Positions 12,501-24,600 of a stretch of DNA of 64,000 nt are shown here, in pieces. The notes beneath the pieces are model-generated. The model saw nothing but the letters and a program-made list of their open reading frames with translations, ran no database searches and was not told the origin of the DNA. Position 1 is the stretch's first letter. The number at the start of each line of letters is the position of its first letter. The position numbers and the translations under genes were made by a program. Source of the DNA: Neoechinorhynchus agilis (Eukaryota; Acanthocephala); NCBI GenBank assembly GCA_051530055.1, contig CM121341.1, forward strand, positions 7,564,001 to 7,628,000, read 5' to 3'.

Positions 12501-12980
12501 CAGATTGCAAATGACAGGAGGAATCATTTCTTAGGGACGTCGAGTGAGTCAATTCGTTGTTGGCGACATTTCAATGCCGAGAAATAGAAAAGAAGAAAGT
12601 AGCAAAATAACCACAGGACTTTCCTCAGATGGAGTGATTCCATTTCCGGTGAAGCCAAAGTCTGATAAATCCTTTACTGGGTTTCTATTCCGCTCAGATT
12701 GCAAACGACAGGATGGAATCATTTCTTAGGGACGTCGAGTGAGTCGATTCGTTAGCACGAAGCAACCACAGGACTTTCCTCTGATTTCAATGCCGAGAAT
12801 GGTGCAATCCACAGGACTTTCCCCAGATGGAGTGATTCCATTTCCGGTGAAGCCAAAGTCTGATAAATCCTTTACTGGGTTTCTATTCCGCTCAGATTGC
12901 AAACGACAGGATGGAATCATTTCTTAGGGACGTCGAGTGAGTCGATTCGTTAGCACGAAGCAACCACAGGACTTTCCTCG
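9560..12980. repeat. Tandem array, ~155-157-bp unit, about 22 copies
   Basis: Head-to-tail units with landmarks TTAGGGACGTCGAGTGAGTC, GCAACCACAGGACTTTCC, GAAGCCAAAGTCTGATAAAT and CTTTACTGGGTTTCTATTCC. Several copies are shortened (around 10920-11010 and 12360-12400). Others carry a shared insert near TTGTTGGCGACATTTCAATG (12010 and 12555), showing that blocks larger than the unit were also copied. It lies between the proline-rich gene and GLRX5. Short frames on both strands follow the period and are not genes. Confidence 0.95.
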
Positions 12981-13100
12981 GAGGATAAAAGTGACTGTTG
13001 AGCGATATAACCTCTTAGTATGAGAAAGATACCTCATGGAGTTGGAAATAATTTTGAGGAAATACATTAGAAAGCATGAAATATATTGACACATTAAAAC

Positions 13101-13544
13101 TTATTTATAATTAGGATTTCCGTCTTGATCCAAAACATCATTTTCCACTAAAAGGCTTTTTAATTTGCCTTCTTTTTCCATTGATGCCAATATGTCGTAT
13201 CCTCCTTGGAATTGCCCATTGATGTATATTTGAGGAAAAGTCGGCCAATCGCTATAAACCTTCATATCTGTTCTCAATTGTTCATCTCTCAGAACATCGT
13301 GAGTTTCGTAGAATACTTTATGATCATTGAGCATATCGACGACGGCCTTACTAAATCCACACATTGGTTGTGCTGGAGAACCTTTCATAAACAGGACAAC
13401 TTTGGCTCTGCCTCCTTTCACCATGCGATCGATTCGATCAATTACTGGTTTCGAAAGATTGGACACGTATCGTCCTCGAACAATCAACGGAGAACAATCG
13501 AAAAGAATTGGTCGAAATACTAAACCGATTCGAGCGAACATCAT
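13101..13544 (-). CDS. GLRX5: Mitochondrial monothiol glutaredoxin (glutaredoxin-5)
   Basis: Monothiol glutaredoxin that hands over [2Fe-2S] clusters in the mitochondrial iron-sulfur pathway. The single coding exon gives 147 residues, a normal length. The CGFS active-site motif (PMCGFSKAVVDML) defines the class, preceded by VVLFMKGSPAQP and followed by the TFPQIYINGQFQGGYDIL glutathione-binding region. The first 33 or so residues (MMFARIGLVF...RGRYVSNL) are basic, hydrophobic and acid-free at the start, like a mitochondrial presequence. I chose the MM start because a splice-acceptor-like ATGATTGCAG ends 8 nt upstream of it, implying a 5' leader intron or trans-splicing. An in-frame ATG at 13562 is the alternative. 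It is transcribed divergently from SUCLG2, with a 155-bp inverted-repeat element between them. Confidence 0.95.
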   Translation of the reverse strand: MMFARIGLVFRPILFDCSPLIVRGRYVSNLSKPVIDRIDRMVKGGRAKVVLFMKGSPAQPMCGFSKAVVDMLNDHKVFYETHDVLRDEQLRTDMKVYSDWPTFPQIYINGQFQGGYDILASMEKEGKLKSLLVENDVLDQDGNPNYK

Positions 13545-13654
13545 GCTCCTATCTGCAATCATCACATCGATTATTAATTTAAGAAAAAAAATCAAGTGCG
13601 CAGCGCTTAAAATAGGAAAAAAAGGAGCCAATTGGTAAAAATGGCAACTTCGCT

Positions 13655-13809
13655 AATTAGCGATGTTGGATTCAGAAAATAGATTTATCTTGAAAATTTT
13701 CGGCCTTTTCGTTGGTCTTCTACACTTGCAAACAATTGACTAAAGAAGGCCAACAAAAAGGCCGAAAATTTCACGATAAATCTATTCTCTGAATCAAACA
13801 TCGCTAATT
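13655..13809. mobile_element. Inverted-repeat element built from a PLE-like terminus
   Basis: A 155-bp element with about 67-bp inverted arms: AATTAGCGATGTTGGATTCA at the left and its near reverse complement ending ACATCGCTAATT at the right. The arms also share TAGATTTATC and AATTTTCGGCC, with a spacer of about 20 bp. A single arm recurs at 40038-40105, directly behind the C-terminal codons of a Penelope-like element. The arms therefore look like PLE ends joined head to head rather than the termini of a classical MITE. I could not define a target-site duplication. Confidence 0.8.
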
Positions 13810-14051
13810 GAAACTACAATGAATAATTTCTTTACAATTACGCTGATGAAAGAATGAGCGATATATTTGGTAGGTGTTAAATTCCGTGGCTGATCGTTAT
13901 TGCGTTGATCGGACGCAGGATCTTGATTGTCATCATCAACGCCATCTTTTTTAGTTAGGGAGAACCACACGGAAGAACTTATTACCGTCAGCAACAGGAG
14001 TGAATTATGTCACTGACGTTCTTTTCCCGAGAATCTCTACGCTCAGCTCGT

Positions 14052-14714
14052 GAACGCCGTCGCTTCTTAATATCTTTCCTTTTTTCCCGATCCGGAGGAA
14101 ATCTTTTTCAACTTGGCTTTTAGACGATGGCTTCAGTGTTGTTCCGTATCGCCCTTCCAACCAAATTCGCTCGTACGCCTCTTTTTTCGATTCAACCTTG
14201 CCGATTTTTGAACCTCCACGAGTACCAATCAAAGAAACTATTGGCCAGTGGAATGAACGCCGTCGCTCCTTAAAATCTTTCCTTTTTTACCAACTCGAAT
14301 GATTCGCACTCTTTCATTCGAACCTTTAATCCTGTTTTTCAACTTGGCTTTTAGACGATGGCTTCAGTGTTGTTCCGTATCGCCCTTCCAACCAAATTCG
14401 CTCGTACGCCTCTTTTTTCGATTCAACCTTGCCGATTTTTGAACCTCCACGAGTACCAATCAAAGAAACTATTGGCCAGTGGAATGAACGCCGTCGCTCC
14501 TTAAAATCTTTCCTTTTTTACCAACTCGAATGATTCGCACTCTTTCATTCGAACCTTTAATCCTGTTTTTCAACTTGGCTTTTAGACGATGGCTTCAGTG
14601 TTGTTCCGTATCGCCCTTCCAACCAAATTCGCTCGTACGCCTCTTTTTTCGATTCAACCTTGCCGATTTTTGAACCTCCACGAGTACCAATCAAAGAAAC
14701 TATTGGCGGATGGA
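14052..14714 (+). repeat. Triplicated SUCLG2 start segment (231-bp tandem unit)
   Basis: The segment holding GAACGCCGTCGC, a CT-rich tract, the acceptor-like CAACTTGGCTTTTAG, then ACG-ATG and the first ~43 codons of SUCLG2 occurs three times. ATGs lie at 14127, 14358 and 14589, exactly 231 bp apart. Copies 2 and 3 are essentially identical over the shared part. Copies 1 and 2 read through the presequence to KKLLASGMNAVAP and stop (48 codons). Only copy 3 continues into the enzyme. Copy 1 has a different, shorter upstream leader (14052-14110), which may be the ancestral 5' flank. Confidence 0.95.
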
Positions 14715-15922
14715 GGCATTAATGTCCAGCGGTTCCGCGTAGTTCAGACGGCTGATGAAGCGAGTAAAGCGGGCATTGAGCTCATGAACACGATTGCTAA
14801 AGAATTAGTGATTAAGGCACAGGTTTTGGCTGGTGGGAGAGGCAAAGGTACTTTTGATAGCGGACTCAAGGGCGGTGTCCAATTGACGAAAGATACAAGT
14901 CTGGTAAAGGATCTCACATCCGAAATGCTGGGTCATCGGATATTTACGAAGCAGACTGGACCGGATGGTGTTGAGGTTAAGCGATTGATGATTGCTGAAG
15001 CATTAGACATTGCGCGAGAGACATATTTGGCCATTCTACTTGACAGAGCAACAGGCGGTCCCGTGGTCGTCGGTAGTCCGTGTGGTGGAGTCGACATTGA
15101 GGAAGTAGCAGAAAATACACCTGATAAGATAATAAAGGTACCCGTTGATCCGGCCACTGGTCTCACCAAGAACCAAGCGAACAAAGTCGTTGAGAAATTG
15201 GAGTTTAAAGGAAAACAACACGAGATCGCTGTGGAACAATTGCTAAGGCTATATGAGCTCTTTATTCGAAACGATTGTACGATGCTTGAGATTAATCCAT
15301 TTGGAGAGACGCCTGATGGCCGAGTCGTTTGTTTTGACGCTAAATTAGTATTCGACGATTCGGCTGCGTTTAGACATAAGGAAATGTTTGAACAAGAGGA
15401 TCTTAATTCTTGTGAATCGTTTTTTTGTGCTTTCTTTAAAAATGCTTCATAAGAACCACGGAATCCGACCCACGTGAAGTTCTTGCGACGAAACTTGGAC
15501 TTAATTTTGTTAGTCTACCCGGGGGAAACATCGGATGTATGGTAAATGGAGCTGGACTCGCAATGGCAACCATGGATATGATCAAAATGTGTGGTGGAGA
15601 ACCATCGAACTTCCTCGATCTCGGCGGAAGTGTTCAGCAATCCCAAGTACGAGACGCCTTCGATGTTCTCAGAATGGACCCAAATGTCAAAGTGATCTTA
15701 ATCAACATATTCGGCGGTATTGTCAACTGTGAGACCGTTGCTCGCGGTATAATAGATGCGTTTAAAATCGCCAAATTAGAATGTCCGCTGGTCGTAAGAC
15801 TTGAGGGCACGAATGTAGAAGCTGGCAAAAAACTCATCGCAGACTCAAATCTACCAATCATTCCAGCCAATGACTTGGCCGATGCTGCTTCAAAAGCGGT
15901 TGATGCACTTAAGAAATTGTAG
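14589..15922 (+). CDS. SUCLG2: Succinyl-CoA ligase beta subunit, mitochondrial (GTP-type likely)
   Basis: Beta subunit of succinyl-CoA synthetase, the TCA-cycle step making GTP or ATP from succinyl-CoA. Exons 14589-15418 and 15454-15922, joined across a 35-nt intron, give 432 residues, the usual size. A mitochondrial presequence ([20 protein letters not shown]) precedes [12 protein letters not shown], the start of the ATP-grasp domain. [16 protein letters not shown] is the nucleotide-binding loop. The C-terminal CoA-ligase domain has [17 protein letters not shown] and [12 protein letters not shown]. The signatures [13 protein letters not shown] and [16 protein letters not shown] match the GTP-specific paralogue better than the ATP-specific one; this is inference. 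The start is the third of three tandem copies of the first-exon segment, and an acceptor-like CTTTTAG sits 3 nt before the ATG. Confidence 0.93.
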
Positions 15923-16110
15923 TTGCAATAAGAATCGGATTCCGTTTCATGTTTGTTCTCTTCTTTTACGCTCAATTGAGGTCGCATTTTCTCTGCCGCC
16001 TTTACAACTTAATTCACAAAAAATTATTGGGAACCATTTGACAATCACATTGTCCTCATTTCTCGACTAAACTCTGAATAACAATCGATCTGTTAAATCT
16101 ATCCGTTGTC

Positions 16111-19100
16111 ATGGAAACTGAATTTCTTGAGCTCAATAAAGAGCTGTGGTTTGGTGCAAAGACGATCATGAGCAGCAACCGTTCAGGTTCGCATAAATCG
16201 TCAAGCGATCCACAGAATAGAATTGAACAAATAGTAGAAAAGGTAATCGATTTATTGAAGAAACATGGATGGCCCATCCATCAGTTTGAAGTTTTTCAGC
16301 AAAGTTATTCAAGAATTACAGAACCTTTTGAGTTATTGAGAATACTACGAGTCATCCATAAAGGTCTCTCTCGTTTTTATAAACGTCCCAACTACGCACT
16401 CATGGCTGTATTTGACAAAATAACAGAAATAATCTCGAGAGTCCACGAAGAGCGAGATAATGTGAAGCGTCAAAATGAGAGAACTCTTAAGATTCTCCGC
16501 AAATTAGAGCAATTATTACAAGAAATTTCGAACAAAATAAACATTGAAAGAAGTGTGCAATGCGCTATTTTAACGGTGAATGAAGCTTATGATCAACTCG
16601 AAGGTCATTCTTCTCACTTAAACAAGCTACTTTTGAAAGCTCAGTCGGTTGACTTGGTAGAAGAAGTCGAACAAAAACAGAATCAAGCAGATGAAGCAAG
16701 CGAATGCATGGACGAGCACGTTAATCATTTCGAGGGTCTTATAAACGTGGCTGATAAACTGAAACAGGTCATTGATGATCAAAATCGATCTAATGATGAC
16801 CAATTACACGCAGCGGTTGGTTATGGCTCCTTGTTTTTGTCTGCTCTTTTCATAATCTTTTGAAATACTACTTGATTTTCCAGCCGCTTAATTGTTATCA
16901 AGTTTTTCTTTTTCGAAAATGGACACTTGGGATGTTGTAATGATAAAATCTCTATTCCGAGAGCTTTAGCCGTCTTATGGCTTCTTCATGGAGATGTGAA
17001 GTGTGTTAAAGTAGCGACATTGAAGTGTAAAAAGTTCATTGATTTTGTTGAGCAGTTCTGGGGGTTTGTCGAGTTGGCCTTTAGAAACTGTAATGATCAA
17101 TCTAAACAATCCCCTTAACAGCTTTTGAGATATTGAAAACGAATTCTCCTCAACTCATTTACGATTCGTTATAAATGGCGGAGAAATAATAGTGTTTAGG
17201 AGACATCGCTTGAACTTTTGAAATGCTACTTGATTTTCCAGCCGCTTAATTGATCAAGTTTTTCTTTTTCGAAAATGGACACTTGGGATGTTGTAATGAT
17301 AAAATCTTTATTCCGAGAGCTTTAGCCGTCTTATGGCTTCTTCAGAAGTGTGTTAAAGTAGCGACATTGAAGTGTAGAAAGTTCATTTTTTGTTGGTGGC
17401 CTTTAGAAACTGTAATGATCGATCTAAACAATCCCCTTAACAGCTTTTGAGATATTAAAAACGAATTCTCCTCAACTCATTTACGATTCGTTATAAATGA
17501 CGGAGAAATAATAGTGTTTAGGAGACATCGCTTGAATTTTTTTGTGTTGTGCTTTTGAAATGCTACTTGATTTTCCAGCCGCTTAATTGATCAAGTTTTT
17601 CTTTTTCGAAAATGGACACTTGGGATGTTGTAATGATAAAATCTTTATTCCGAGAGCTTTAGCCGTCTTATGGCTTCTTCAGAAGTGTGTTAAAGTAGCG
17701 ACATTGAAGTGTAGAAAGTTCATTCATTTTGTTGAGCAGTTCTGGGGCTTTGTCGATTTGGCCTTTAGAAACTGTAATGATCGATCTAAACAATCCCCTT
17801 AAAGCTTTTGAGATATTGAAAACGAATTCTCCTCAACTCATTTCATTTGGTTTAGAAACTGTAATGATCGATCTAAACAATCCCTTAACAGCTTTTGAGA
17901 TATTGAAAACGAATTCTCCTCAACTCATTTACGATTCGTTATAAATGACGGAGAAATAATAGTGTTTAGGAGACATCGCTTGAACTTTTGAAATGCTACT
18001 TGATTTTCCAGCCGCTTAATTGTTATCAAGTTTTTCTTTTTCGAAAATGGACACTTGGGATGTTGTAATGATAAAATCTTTATTCCGAGAGCTTTCGCCG
18101 TCTTATGGCTTCTTCAGAAGTGTGTTAAAGTAGCGACATTGAAGTGTAGAAAGTTCATTTGGCCTTTAGAAACTGTAATGATCGATCTAAACAATCCCCT
18201 TAACAGCTTTTGAGATATTGAAAACGAATTCTCCTCAACTCATTTACGATTCGTTATAAATGACGGAGAAATAATAGTGTTTAGGAGACATCGCTAGAAC
18301 TTTTGAAATGCTACTTGATTTTCCAGCCGCTTAATTGATCAAGTTTTTCTTTTTCGAAAATGGACACTTGGGATGTTGTAATGATAAAATCTTTATTCCG
18401 AGAGTTTTCGCCGTCTTATGGCTTCTTCAGAAGTGTGTTAAAGTAGCGACATTGAAGTGTAGAAAGTTCATTTGGCCTTTAGAAACTGTAATGATCGATC
18501 TAAACTATCCACTTAACAGCTTTTGAGATATTAAAAACGAATTCTCCTCAACTCATTTACGATTCGTTATAAATGACGGAGAAATAATAGTGTTTAGGAG
18601 ACATCGCTTGAAGAATAGAATTCGCAGCTTTTGACCTTTCATTCTAACAATAGTAAATATCGGTTTGTTCAATCGCATATTCGTAATCTTTTGAAATGCT
18701 ACTTGATTTTCCAGCCGCTTAATTGTTATCAAGTTTTTCTTTTTCGAAAATGGACACTTGGGATGTTGTAATGATAAAATCTTTATTCCGAGAGTTTTCG
18801 CCGTCTTATGGCTTCTTCAGAAGTGTGTTAAAGTAGCGACATTGAAGTGTAGAAAGTTCATTCATTTTGTTGAGCAGTTCTGGGGGTTTGTCGATTTGGC
18901 CTTTAGAAACTGTAATGATCGATCTAAACAATCCCCTTAACAGCTTTTGAGATATTGAAAACGAATTCTCCTCAACTCATTTACGATTCGTTATAAATGA
19001 CGGAGAAATAATAGTGTTTAGGAGACATCGCTTGAAGAATAGAATTCGCAGCTTTTGACCTTTCATTCTAACAATAGTAAATATCGGTTTGTTCAATCGC

Positions 19101-21185
19101 ATATTCGTAATCTTTTGAAATGATACTTGATTTTCAAGCCGCTTAATTGTTATCAAGTTTTTCTTTTTCGAAAATGGACACTTGGGATGTTGTAATGATA
19201 AAATCTTTATTCCGAGAGTTTTCGCCGTCTTATGGCTTCTTCAGAAGTGTGTTAAAGTAGCGACATTGAAGTGTAGAAAGTTCATTCATTTTGTTGAGCA
19301 GTTCTGGGGGCTTTGTCGATTTGGCCTTTAGAAACTGTAATGATCGATCTAAACAATCCCCTTAAGAGCTTTTGAGATATTGAAAACGAATTCTCCTCAA
19401 CTCATTCACGATTCGTTATTGCTTATTTCTCCACATCAATCGCTGTAATATCTTCAAAGGTCCTTTTGAACATTCTGTACAATAATCGGGCAGTACTCAG
19501 TGGTCTCCAGGGATGTTTGGAATCAACAAATGAAGTGGTCGTAGGTGCGGCGGACCATAAAGAAGTAGTGGAAACTGAACGGTCTAAACCGAAGCACGAA
19601 GAGTCCACGGATCGAGATCTGTTCAAGGAAAACGAGACAAAATTATCAAAATACAGCAAAGAAGTACTTGATATGGAACGTCAACTGATGCTTTTAATAA
19701 GCGATGAAAAACGAACATTGACTAACATTCACCTGTTCATTCTTTGGCTGGAACGGTTTATCCGTAAAGTATATTCGGACTATCCAGCAACTTTGTGCAT
19801 ACAGTCGATTGAAGACCTCATTTCGTTTGAAATCAATAAAATCGAAAAGCTTGAAGGGTATGTGAAAAAACAAGAAATAAAGATAAATAAATACACAAGG
19901 CCGGTTTGGAGTAGCATAGATGGATCAATTGGTGCAGAGCAACGTATATCGGATTTGACAAAGCAACTACGAGGTCTAGAATCACGCAACGATAGCGTCT
20001 ACATTGACTATAAGATGGCTCAGAAAGCGTTTGCTTACGAAGATAGGATCAAGCTCGTCAATGATCACAAACAGAAGAAGTTAATGGAACGTTTGGTGAA
20101 CAATATGAAAACGAGAGAGTGTATGCGACGGTGCCAAAGGGCTTTCTTGGCACGGTCGATGTAGAAATTACGACAAGGAGTTAAAGTGCCTTTTGGAACA
20201 CATTGACGATTGTACGGAAATGAACGAGCTCTTAAAGTACCTTAGAAACGATTTGCAGCTCAATAATGAAATGGTTAATGCGATGAGCCATAAAGTGAGA
20301 AACGCTCATAAGACTTGTAATGCGATGAGAATTGAGCGAAAGCAAATAAATAGAAAAGAGGCTGATTTATTTAGAGCACTACAGCAGGCCAAATCGAACC
20401 TGAATCTAACCAATGTTGAGATGGCAAAATGGACGGATATGGGTAAAGAGTTTGGGAAAGGGAGAAGGATTGTTCGGTTAAATAGAAGAATGGAAAGAAA
20501 GATTGAGATACCGAGAGGTCTATTGAACACTGATTCGGTTATGGTAAAAGATAGATTGGTTGATTTAAAGAACACAAAGAAAAGAAACAGTTTAGAAGTG
20601 TTTGCATTGACCAGAAGAGCAAATATAGCCAGGATAAAGCTTAACCGAGCTCAGTTCTCATTCGTAGTAGGACAGAAAGAGCTAATGAAAGCACAAGAAC
20701 AAATAAAACTAATCTGCGAGGTTGAGTGTAACTATCGCCGGTTGATGGAAGATCTTGGTTCAAAGAGTTCTATTGTACAAAACCGGTCTTGTAATGTCAG
20801 TCGACTTAATCTTTTTAAAATTAGTGATGAAGAACTAGAAAAGAAGATTGAGAATTATTACATAAGCAATAGGCGTCTTAAGGAATCAAATCGAAACTTA
20901 AATGAACAAATCAGTAAATACAACTTTGAAGTCAAGGAGTACAAAGAAAGGATTAAAAGTGTACAAGGTTGGAAGGCACGGTACCACGAGCGGAATCTGA
21001 AGGTAGGGAAAGCTTTAATGGAAGCTAGAGAAAATCGAAGACTTGTAGAAATCGAAGTTAATTTGAATCAGTTCATCGAAGAGGAAATGCTTGAAGCTTT
21101 AAAGCGTCGAAGGAGTATTGTGAAGCATGTACACGATACTTTTTACAGCAATGTCAAATCGATAAACGATAGTCGAAATGATTGA
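16111..21185 (+). CDS. Large coiled-coil protein, unidentified
   Basis: Three exons, 16111-16815, 19460-20130 and 20165-21185, join in frame to 798 residues. The total is exactly divisible by three although the two junctions lie in different phases. Intron 1 (16816-19459) is a satellite array. Intron 2 is only 34 nt (donor GTGCC, acceptor ATGTAG). The product is almost wholly charged helix with heptads, for example MERQLMLLISDEKRTL, ELNKELWFG early on, and long KE/NR-rich stretches to the end. It has no membrane segment or signal peptide. Reading through the first donor would give a hydrophobic tail that I take to be intronic. Filament-forming or ciliary/cytoskeletal roles are common for such proteins, but I recognise no family. 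If the junctions are wrong, this is two or three genes. Confidence 0.65.
16870..19425. repeat. Intronic tandem array, ~310-430-bp unit, 7 copies
   Basis: Copies begin near 16873, 17231, 17571, 18001, 18318, 18706 and 19132 with TTGATTTTCCAGCCGCTTAA. Landmarks are GGACACTTGGGATGTTGTAA and CCGTCTTATGGCTTCTTC. Unit length varies because of internal deletions around the CATTTTGTTGAGCAGTTCTG block. Related single pieces occur in reverse orientation at 35395-35480 and 35600-35665. The array occupies intron 1 of the coiled-coil gene. Confidence 0.93.
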
Positions 21186-21690
21186 TTTTTATTTATTAGA
21201 ACTCGAAATTCGTAGAAATAATATGAATTTTCAAATATCAAGAGGGAGAGACAGGGGATAAATCTAGCGTACAAAATTAAAAGAATTTTGGTTCAATCCG
21301 ATATTTCTGCACACAATTTCTCAAGTTTTCACATATTCAAACATGAACGAACTATTCTGATGCTTGTTATTCGTCGATAGGAGAAATGAAATTAAGATTT
21401 TATTGGATATTTCGATCCACTATCGCGGATATTCTTCAGCGATCATGTGTCTGGTTTCAAAAACTAAAAGAATTTTTCTGAAATCCAATTGTTTTTGTTT
21501 ATCGAATAGACCCGTCGCTCGTCGAATTTGTAGCCCATTGACGGAAGAATGCAATTGCGATTTAAAGGACACTTCCCTTTAGACTTTTGATTCGACAGTA
21601 GAACTTCGTTTACCCGCTAGTCGAAATTCCAATGTTATTTAGTTTTTTAAATTTGAACTGCAGAGTTGGAGGGTGAAAATATAATAAAAT
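21186..21690. other. Coiled-coil gene 3' flank with a PLE-terminus-like motif
   Basis: AT-rich. On the minus strand at about 21396-21432 it reads CGCTGAAGAATATCC, a loop, then GGATCGAAATATCC. This is the same CTGAAGA-stem-GAAATAT arrangement as behind the PLE at 43390. A second GAAATATCGGA lies at 21297-21307 (minus). No gene is recognised. Confidence 0.55.
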
Positions 21691-21699
21691 GGCTAACTC

Positions 21700-24600
21700 C
21701 GAATTCCATAGCTCAAGTTTCTCTTTTTTTTTGGCTGCCGTGATGAAAGCAATCCGGATAAAATTAGCGTTTCGGATAATCGATTTTCCTTTGGATTTTT
21801 CCCAGGGAACTCGGCTGAGGTTCGTTTTCTTTGACAGCGTTTTTAAAAGATTTCATTATAAAAATCCCAAATGGATATTTTTGTTCTGGAAATTAAATAC
21901 AGTAGAAATTGATTTATCCACGAATCGACTGGGACCGGACACCATTCCAATAAGAGATTTTTTTCGGATAACCGAAATCTCAATGTTATTTAGTTTTTTA
22001 AATCACTTTTATCTGTACTCCATAGCTCAAGTTTCTCTTTTTTTAGCTGCCGTGATGAATGCAATCCGGATAAAATTAGCGTTTCGGATAATCGATTTTC
22101 CTTTGGATTTTTCCCAGGGAACTCGGCTGAGGTTCGTTTTCTTTGACAGCGTTTTTAAAAGATTTCATTATAAAACTCTCAAATGGATATTTTTGTTCTG
22201 GAAATTAAATACAGTAGAAATTGATTTATCCACGAATCGACTGGGACCGGACACCATTCCAATAAGAGATTTTTCGGATAACCGAAATCTCAATGTTATT
22301 TAGTTTTAAATCACTTTTATCTGTACTCCATAGCTCAAGTTTCTCTTTTTTTAGCTGCCGTGATGAATGCAATCCGGATAAAATTAGCGTTTCGGATAAT
22401 CGATTTTCCTTTGGATTTACTTTAGAAACAATTTTCCCAGAGAACTCGCTTTTTGCTCGTTTTCTTTGACAGCGTTTTTAAAAGATTTCATTATAAAACT
22501 CTCAAATGGATATTTTTGTTCTGGAAATTAAATACAGTAGAAATTTATTTATCCACGAATCGACTGGGACCGGACACCATTCCAATAAGAGATTTTTTTC
22601 GGATAACCGAAATCTCAATGTTATTTAGTTTTAAATCACTTTTATCTGTACTCCATAGCTCAAGTTTCTCTTTTTTAGCTGCCGTGATGAATGCAATCCG
22701 GATAAAATTAGCGTTTCGGATAATCGATTTTCCTTTGGATTTTTCCCAGAGAACTTGCTTTTTGCTCGTTTTCTTTGACAGCGTTTTTAAAAGATTTCAT
22801 TATAAAACTCTCAAATGGATATTTTTGTTCTGGAAATTAAATACAGTAGAAATTTATTTATCCACGAATCGACTGGGACCGGACACCATTCCAATAAGAG
22901 ATTTTTTTCGGATAACCGAAATCTCAATGTTATTTAGTTTTTTAAATCACTTTTATCTGTACTCCATAGCTCAAGTTTCTCTTTTTTTAGCTGCCGTGAT
23001 GAATGCAATCCGGATAAAATTAGCGTTTCGGATAATCGATTTTTCCCAGAGAACTTGGCTTTTGTTCGTTTTCTTTGACAGCGTTTTTAAAAGATTTCAT
23101 TATAAAACTCTCAAATGGATATTTTTGTTCTGGAAATTAAATACAGTAGAAATTTATTTATCCACGAATCGACTGGGACCGGACACCATTCCAATAAGAG
23201 ATTTTTTCCGGATAACCGAAATCTCAATGTTATTTAGTTTTTTAAATCACTTTTATCTGTACTCCATAGCTCAAGTTTCTCTTTTTTTAGCTGCCGTGAT
23301 GAATGCAATCCGGATAAAATTAGCGTTTCGGATAATCGATTTTCCTTTGGATTTTTCCCAGGGAACTCGGCTGAGGTTCGTTTTCTTTGACAGCGTTTTT
23401 AAAAGATTTCATTATAAAACTCTCAAATGGATATTTTTGTTCTGGAAATTAAATACAGTAGAAATTTATTTATCCACGAATCGACTGGGACCGGACACCA
23501 TTCCAATAAGAGATTTTTTCCGGATAACCGAAATCTCAATGTTATTTAGTTTTTTAAATCACTTTTATCTGTACTCCATAGCTCAAGTTTCTCTTTTTTT
23601 AGCTGCCGTGATGAATGCAATCCGGATAAAATTAGCGTTTCGGATAATCGATTTTCCTTTGGATTTTTTCCCAGGAACTCGGCTTTGTTCGTTTTCTTTG
23701 ACAGCGTTTTTAAAAGATTTCATTATAAAACTCTCAAATGGATATTTTTGTTCTGGAAATTAAATACAGTAGAAATTTATTTATCCACGAATCGACTGGG
23801 ACCGGACACCATTCCAATAAGAGATTTTTTCCGGATAACCGAAATCTCAATGTTATTTAGTTTTTTAAATCACTTTTATCTGTACTCCATAGCTCAAGTT
23901 TCTCTTTTTTAGCTGCCGTGATGAATGCAATCCGGATAAAATTAGCGTTTCGGATAATCGATTTTCCTTTGGATTTTTCCCAGGGAACTCGGCTGAGGTT
24001 CGTTTTCTTTGACAGCGTTTTTAAAAGATTTCATTATAAAACTCTCAAATGGATATTTTTGTTCTGGAAATTAAATACAGTAGAAATTTATTTATCCACG
24101 AATCGACTGGGACCGGACACCATTCCAATAAGAGATTTTTTCCGGATAACCGAAATCTCAATGTTATTTAGTTTTTTAAATCACTTTTATCTGTACTCCA
24201 TAGCTCAAGTTTCTCTTTTTTTAGCTGCCGTGATGAATGCAATCCGGATAAAATTAGCGTTTCGGATAATCGATTTTCCTTTGGATTTAACTTTAAGAAA
24301 CAATTTTCCCAGAGAACTTGCTTTTTGCTCGTTTTCTTTGACAGCGTTTTTAAGATTTCATTATAAAACTCAAATGGATATTTTTGTTCTGGAAATTAAA
24401 TACAGTAGAAATTTATTTATCCACGAATCGACTGGGACCGGACACCACAATAAGAGATTTTTTCCGGATAACCGAAATCTCAATGTTATTTAGTTTTTTA
24501 AATCACTTTTATCTGTACTCCATAGCTCAAGTTTCTCTTTTTTTAGCTGCCGTGATGAATGCAATCCGGATAAAATTAGCGTTTCGGATAATCGATTTTC

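Noticed and set aside
9641-12927. Short open frames repeating on both strands (GFLFRSD..., NRNPVKDLSDFGF...)
   Set aside because: They are translations of the ~155-bp satellite and recur once per unit in both orientations.
16816-16863. C-terminal hydrophobic tail (GYGSLFLSALFIIF) as a membrane anchor
   Set aside because: It begins at a GT donor. Splicing to 19460 restores a frame whose total length is a multiple of three, and the tail is T-rich like an intron.
22453-23763. 436-codon open frame as a repeat protein gene
   Set aside because: It follows the satellite period, has no consistent ATG or exon signals, and is broken in many other units of the same array.
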